DNA of 7,591 bases, taken from the NCBI GenBank assembly GCA_023132135.1, contig JAGLYR010000045.1, positions 1 through 7,591 of the forward strand, in the 5' to 3' direction. This document shows, piece by piece, positions 5,109 to 7,591 of this stretch. The notes under the pieces are model-generated. The model did no database searches and was not told where the DNA came from. It saw nothing but the letters and a program-made list of their open reading frames with translations. Numbering within the stretch: the stretch's first letter is position 1; every line of letters begins with the position of its first letter. The position numbers were made by a program, and so were the translations under genes. Origin of the DNA: Candidatus Eiseniibacteriota bacterium. GTDB lineage: Bacteria; Arandabacterota; Arandabacteria; JAGLYR01.

Positions 5109-7544
5109 ATGCGACCAGTCGTTTGCCTAGTTATGGCCCTTTCTCTTGCGCTTCCCCTTGTGGCTCTCGATGCCGCGGCCCTGCCCATCATCGAGATCCA
5201 CCGGAACAATTCCTCCGGGGAACCCCTCGACCTTGGGACCGTCGTCACCATCAGCGGGATTGTAACCTCCCCCGACGGCATTTACAGCACCTACCACAGC
5301 GAGGTATACATCCAGGACGAAACAGCAGGCGTGAACATGTGGGTGAGCGGCGCCTTCGGCGTGTACAACCTTGCGTTGGGAGACAGCGTGACGCTCACCG
5401 CGCCCATCGACTTCTACAACGGACTGACGGAGCTGGGAACATCCACCTCGCAGGTGACCCTGACCAACCACTCCAGCGGGAACATGGTTCCCGATCCCCT
5501 GGAGATTACGTGCCAGGATCTGAACTTCACGTTCCAGCCCGACTACACCGAACCCAACGAGGGACGTCTGATCCAGGTCAATAACCTGACGATCGTCTCC
5601 GGAAGCTGGCCGGTGACGCCGCAGCCCAGCAACACGATCCTGAATGTCACGGACGGCACCGCTACCTCCCTGTTGTTTATCGACAAGGACTCCGATGTCA
5701 ATGGCTCGCCGGCGCCCATCGGTCCCTTCGACTGCATTGGTATCCTGAAGCAGTACGACAACACCCCCCCCTACACATCCGGGTACGAGATCTCGCCCCG
5801 CTACGTGACGGACATCATCCACCATTCCCCGGGGCCGCTCTTCACCGTCCCCCCGTACGTTTCGGACGTGACGTCGACAACGGCCACGATCGAATGGGAA
5901 ACGAACATTGACAGTGATTCGTGGGTGGACTACGGAGAGACCATCGCCTACGGCTCCGGAACGGGTCAGATCGGGGAAACCGTGCCCCATCACGTCGTGG
6001 ATCTCTCGGGCCTCACGCCCAACACCGTGTACCATTTCCGGGCCCAGTCCACCAACGGCGGCGCGACATCCCAGAGCAACGATTACCTGCTGGTCACGGC
6101 TTCCGACACCCCGGGCGAGATCCACGTGTTCTTCAACGGATCCGTAGACAATACCTATGCGCTCTCGGGCAACAATGCACAGGGGAACGTCGATCTCCTG
6201 GACGAGCTTCTGGCGAGGATCCACGGGGCGCAGTATTCCATCGATTGCTGCCTTTACAGCTTCAGCCTGTACGAGCTGGCCGACAGTCTGATCGCCGCTC
6301 ACAACCGGGGCGTTGAGGTACGTCTCATCAAGGACGCCGACCTGAGCAACACCCAGGCCAACCGCCTCGGCGCCGCGGGCATTCCCTGGATCAACAGCGA
6401 TTACGGCGGAAATCACTCGGCGGCGGACGGCTACGGCATCTGTCACAACAAGTTCTTCGTGTTCGATCAAAGGGACCTCACCAGCAAGGCTGACGATTGG
6501 CTCTGGACCGGCTCGTGGAATGTCTCCATCGCGGGAGAAGACGACATCAATAACGTGGTGATGGTCCGCGATTTCGGTCTCGCGGAGGCCTACACCCGCG
6601 AGTTCGACGAGATGTGGGGCTCTTCGACCATGACACCCAACTGGTCGGAGGCCAAGATGGGATCCAGGAAATCCGACAACACGCCCCACACCTTCCGGAT
6701 CAACGATATCCTGTTCGAGCAGTACATGAGCCCGTCGGACGGGACGGCATCGAAGATCATCGAGAAGATCGAGGCTGCAGATCACAGCATCTACTTCTGC
6801 ATCCTGTCCTTCACGCAGTACCAGATTTCCAACGCCATGAAGGACCAGCGGGACGCAGTGCCGGACCTGGAGGTCCGGGGCGTGTTCTACGAGGGCATCG
6901 CCTCGTATGAAGACGGCGGCAGCCAGTGGTACCCCATGAGCGGCGACCCGGTGGCGTGGAACTACTGGGATCCACCGGCCGATGTGTGGCTGGATACGGC
7001 GCTGCCCAGCTCCAAGCTTCTCCACCACAAATACGTGGTCGTGGATGCCAACTCCTGGAGCGACCCGGTCGTCTCCACCGGATCCCACAACTGGAGTTAC
7101 TCGGCGAGCTCCCGTAATGACGAGAACACCGTCATGATTCACGACCGGATGATCTCCAACCTGTTCCTCCAGGAATTCGCAGACCGGTACCACGAGAGTG
7201 GAGGCACCGGGTCTCTGGGTGAACTCGCCGCTGTGTCGGACGGGAGCGACCTTGTTCCGGTCGCCGGGCTGGCTCTCCACCAGAACGTGCCGAACCCGTT
7301 CAACCCCTCGACGACCATCTCCTTCGAGAACCGGGTCAGAGAGCGGATTTCCCTGAAGGTCTACGACACGACCGGTCGCCTCGTCCGGACATTGATCGCG
7401 GGCAACGCGACGGCTCCCGGCGCTCACGTGGTCGGCTGGGACGGGAAGAACGACCACGGCGAGCCCGTGGCCAGCGGTGTGTACCTCTGCCGGTTGGAGG
7501 GTGAGAAGAGGAATCTGACGAAAAAGATGCTGTTGTTAAAGTAG
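5109..7544 (+). CDS. Secreted phospholipase D-family protein: OB-fold, FN3, two HKD domains, sorting domain
   Basis: An 811-residue exported protein. Residues 1-24 are a Sec signal peptide (cut near AAA/LP). About 27-236 is the OB-fold-like region (VVTISGIV 45-52, GDSVTL 91-96, GLTELG 105-110, GILKQYDN 211-218, ISPRYVTDI 228-236). About 247-331 is an FN3-like domain (TTATIEWETN 257-266, GLTPNTVYHFRAQ 301-313). About 338-505 is the first PLD half with H446-x-K448-x4-D453 and TGSWN (467-471). About 533-695 is the second half with H639-x-K641-x4-D646 and TGSHN (657-661). Residues 720-811 are a FlgD-Ig/type IX-type sorting domain (NVPNPFNPSTT 726-736, VYDTTGR 751-757, GVYLCRL 790-796). Both HKD sites are complete, so a phosphodiesterase using a phosphohistidine intermediate is expected. 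Nuclease is favoured because of the OB region, but phospholipase activity cannot be excluded. It is a single gene divergent from the kinase-nucleotidase pair, with its own promoter. Confidence 0.93.
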   Translation: MRPVVCLVMALSLALPLVALDAAALPIIEIHRNNSSGEPLDLGTVVTISGIVTSPDGIYSTYHSEVYIQDETAGVNMWVSGAFGVYNLALGDSVTLTAPIDFYNGLTELGTSTSQVTLTNHSSGNMVPDPLEITCQDLNFTFQPDYTEPNEGRLIQVNNLTIVSGSWPVTPQPSNTILNVTDGTATSLLFIDKDSDVNGSPAPIGPFDCIGILKQYDNTPPYTSGYEISPRYVTDIIHHSPGPLFTVPPYVSDVTSTTATIEWETNIDSDSWVDYGETIAYGSGTGQIGETVPHHVVDLSGLTPNTVYHFRAQSTNGGATSQSNDYLLVTASDTPGEIHVFFNGSVDNTYALSGNNAQGNVDLLDELLARIHGAQYSIDCCLYSFSLYELADSLIAAHNRGVEVRLIKDADLSNTQANRLGAAGIPWINSDYGGNHSAADGYGICHNKFFVFDQRDLTSKADDWLWTGSWNVSIAGEDDINNVVMVRDFGLAEAYTREFDEMWGSSTMTPNWSEAKMGSRKSDNTPHTFRINDILFEQYMSPSDGTASKIIEKIEAADHSIYFCILSFTQYQISNAMKDQRDAVPDLEVRGVFYEGIASYEDGGSQWYPMSGDPVAWNYWDPPADVWLDTALPSSKLLHHKYVVVDANSWSDPVVSTGSHNWSYSASSRNDENTVMIHDRMISNLFLQEFADRYHESGGTGSLGELAAVSDGSDLVPVAGLALHQNVPNPFNPSTTISFENRVRERISLKVYDTTGRLVRTLIAGNATAPGAHVVGWDGKNDHGEPVASGVYLCRLEGEKRNLTKKMLLLK

Positions 7545-7552
7545 GCGCGCAT

Positions 7553-7565
7553 TACGCATTGCGTA
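7553..7565. repeat. Short inverted repeat after the PLD gene
   Basis: TACGCA-T-TGCGTA is a perfect 6+1+6 palindrome starting 9 nt after the TAG. It is too short, with no T-run, to be called a terminator. The rest of the last 47 bp shows nothing recognisable. Confidence 0.3.
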
Positions 7566-7591
7566 GGAGGGCAAGACACAGAGACTGGGGC

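Noticed and set aside
5127-7457. A 776-codon open frame on the minus strand, opposite the PLD gene
   Set aside because: It is remarkably long, but the translation is Val/Gly/Arg/His-rich with no domain, while the plus strand has a promoter, RBS, signal peptide and two complete HKD sites. I regard it as a shadow frame.
1486-7541. The first CDS and the PLD gene as a recent duplication, because both end in a sorting domain
   Set aside because: The two C-terminal domains share the family pattern but differ at many residues. Such domains are widespread in these lineages, so this shows common sorting, not recent duplication.

Overview
The window (7,591 bp, G+C-rich, roughly 60% by eye) holds five protein-coding genes. 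It looks like a bacterium of the Fibrobacteres-Chlorobi-Bacteroidetes superphylum or a neighbouring candidate phylum such as Eisenbacteria, Krumholzibacteriota, Latescibacterota or Zixibacteria. The main reason is that two large exported proteins end in the FlgD-Ig-like / type IX-type sorting domain with the 'PNPFNP...VYD..GR.VR.L...G...V.W.GK...G..VA.GVY.CRL...K..L.K' pattern that those high-GC lineages use heavily. The phylum cannot be fixed from this window.

Layout. (1) 1-1725, plus strand: the 3' part of a large secreted protein with repeated OB-fold-like segments, an Ig-like segment and a C-terminal sorting domain; its start lies outside the window. (2) 1726-1891: a GC-rich hairpin, then a leader with an isolated strong Shine-Dalgarno sequence, two tiny overlapping reading frames and a second hairpin. 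(3) 1892-2608, plus strand: a small secreted OB-fold protein without the large sorting domain but with a distinctive short C-terminus. (4) 2609-2753: a convergent intergenic region with two perfect hairpins and a 7-bp tandem repeat. (5) 4875-2754, minus strand: two tightly coupled genes, a cytoplasmic P-loop kinase-like protein (AAA_28/NadR-like) followed after one base by an exported 5'-nucleotidase-family metallophosphoesterase. (6) 4876-5108: a divergent promoter region with a clear extended -10 for the rightward gene. (7) 5109-7544, plus strand: an 811-residue secreted protein with an OB-fold region, an FN3-like domain, two phospholipase D (HKD) half-sites and a C-terminal sorting domain. 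(8) 7545-7591: the last 47 bp, holding only a short palindrome.

How the genes may fit together. All three plus-strand genes encode exported proteins with the same OB-fold signature (GD-V ... GL-EL ... ending in P-R---D-[IF]). In secreted proteins this type of domain often accompanies nucleases. The PLD protein carries both complete HKD motifs expected of a nuclease or phosphodiesterase, and the 5'-nucleotidase could dephosphorylate released nucleotides. The coupled kinase could re-phosphorylate an imported nucleoside, for example nicotinamide riboside or a deoxynucleoside. A locus for scavenging extracellular nucleic acids or nucleotides is therefore a reasonable hypothesis, but it rests on domain logic and proximity only. 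No transporter is present, and no RNA gene, CRISPR array or mobile element was seen.
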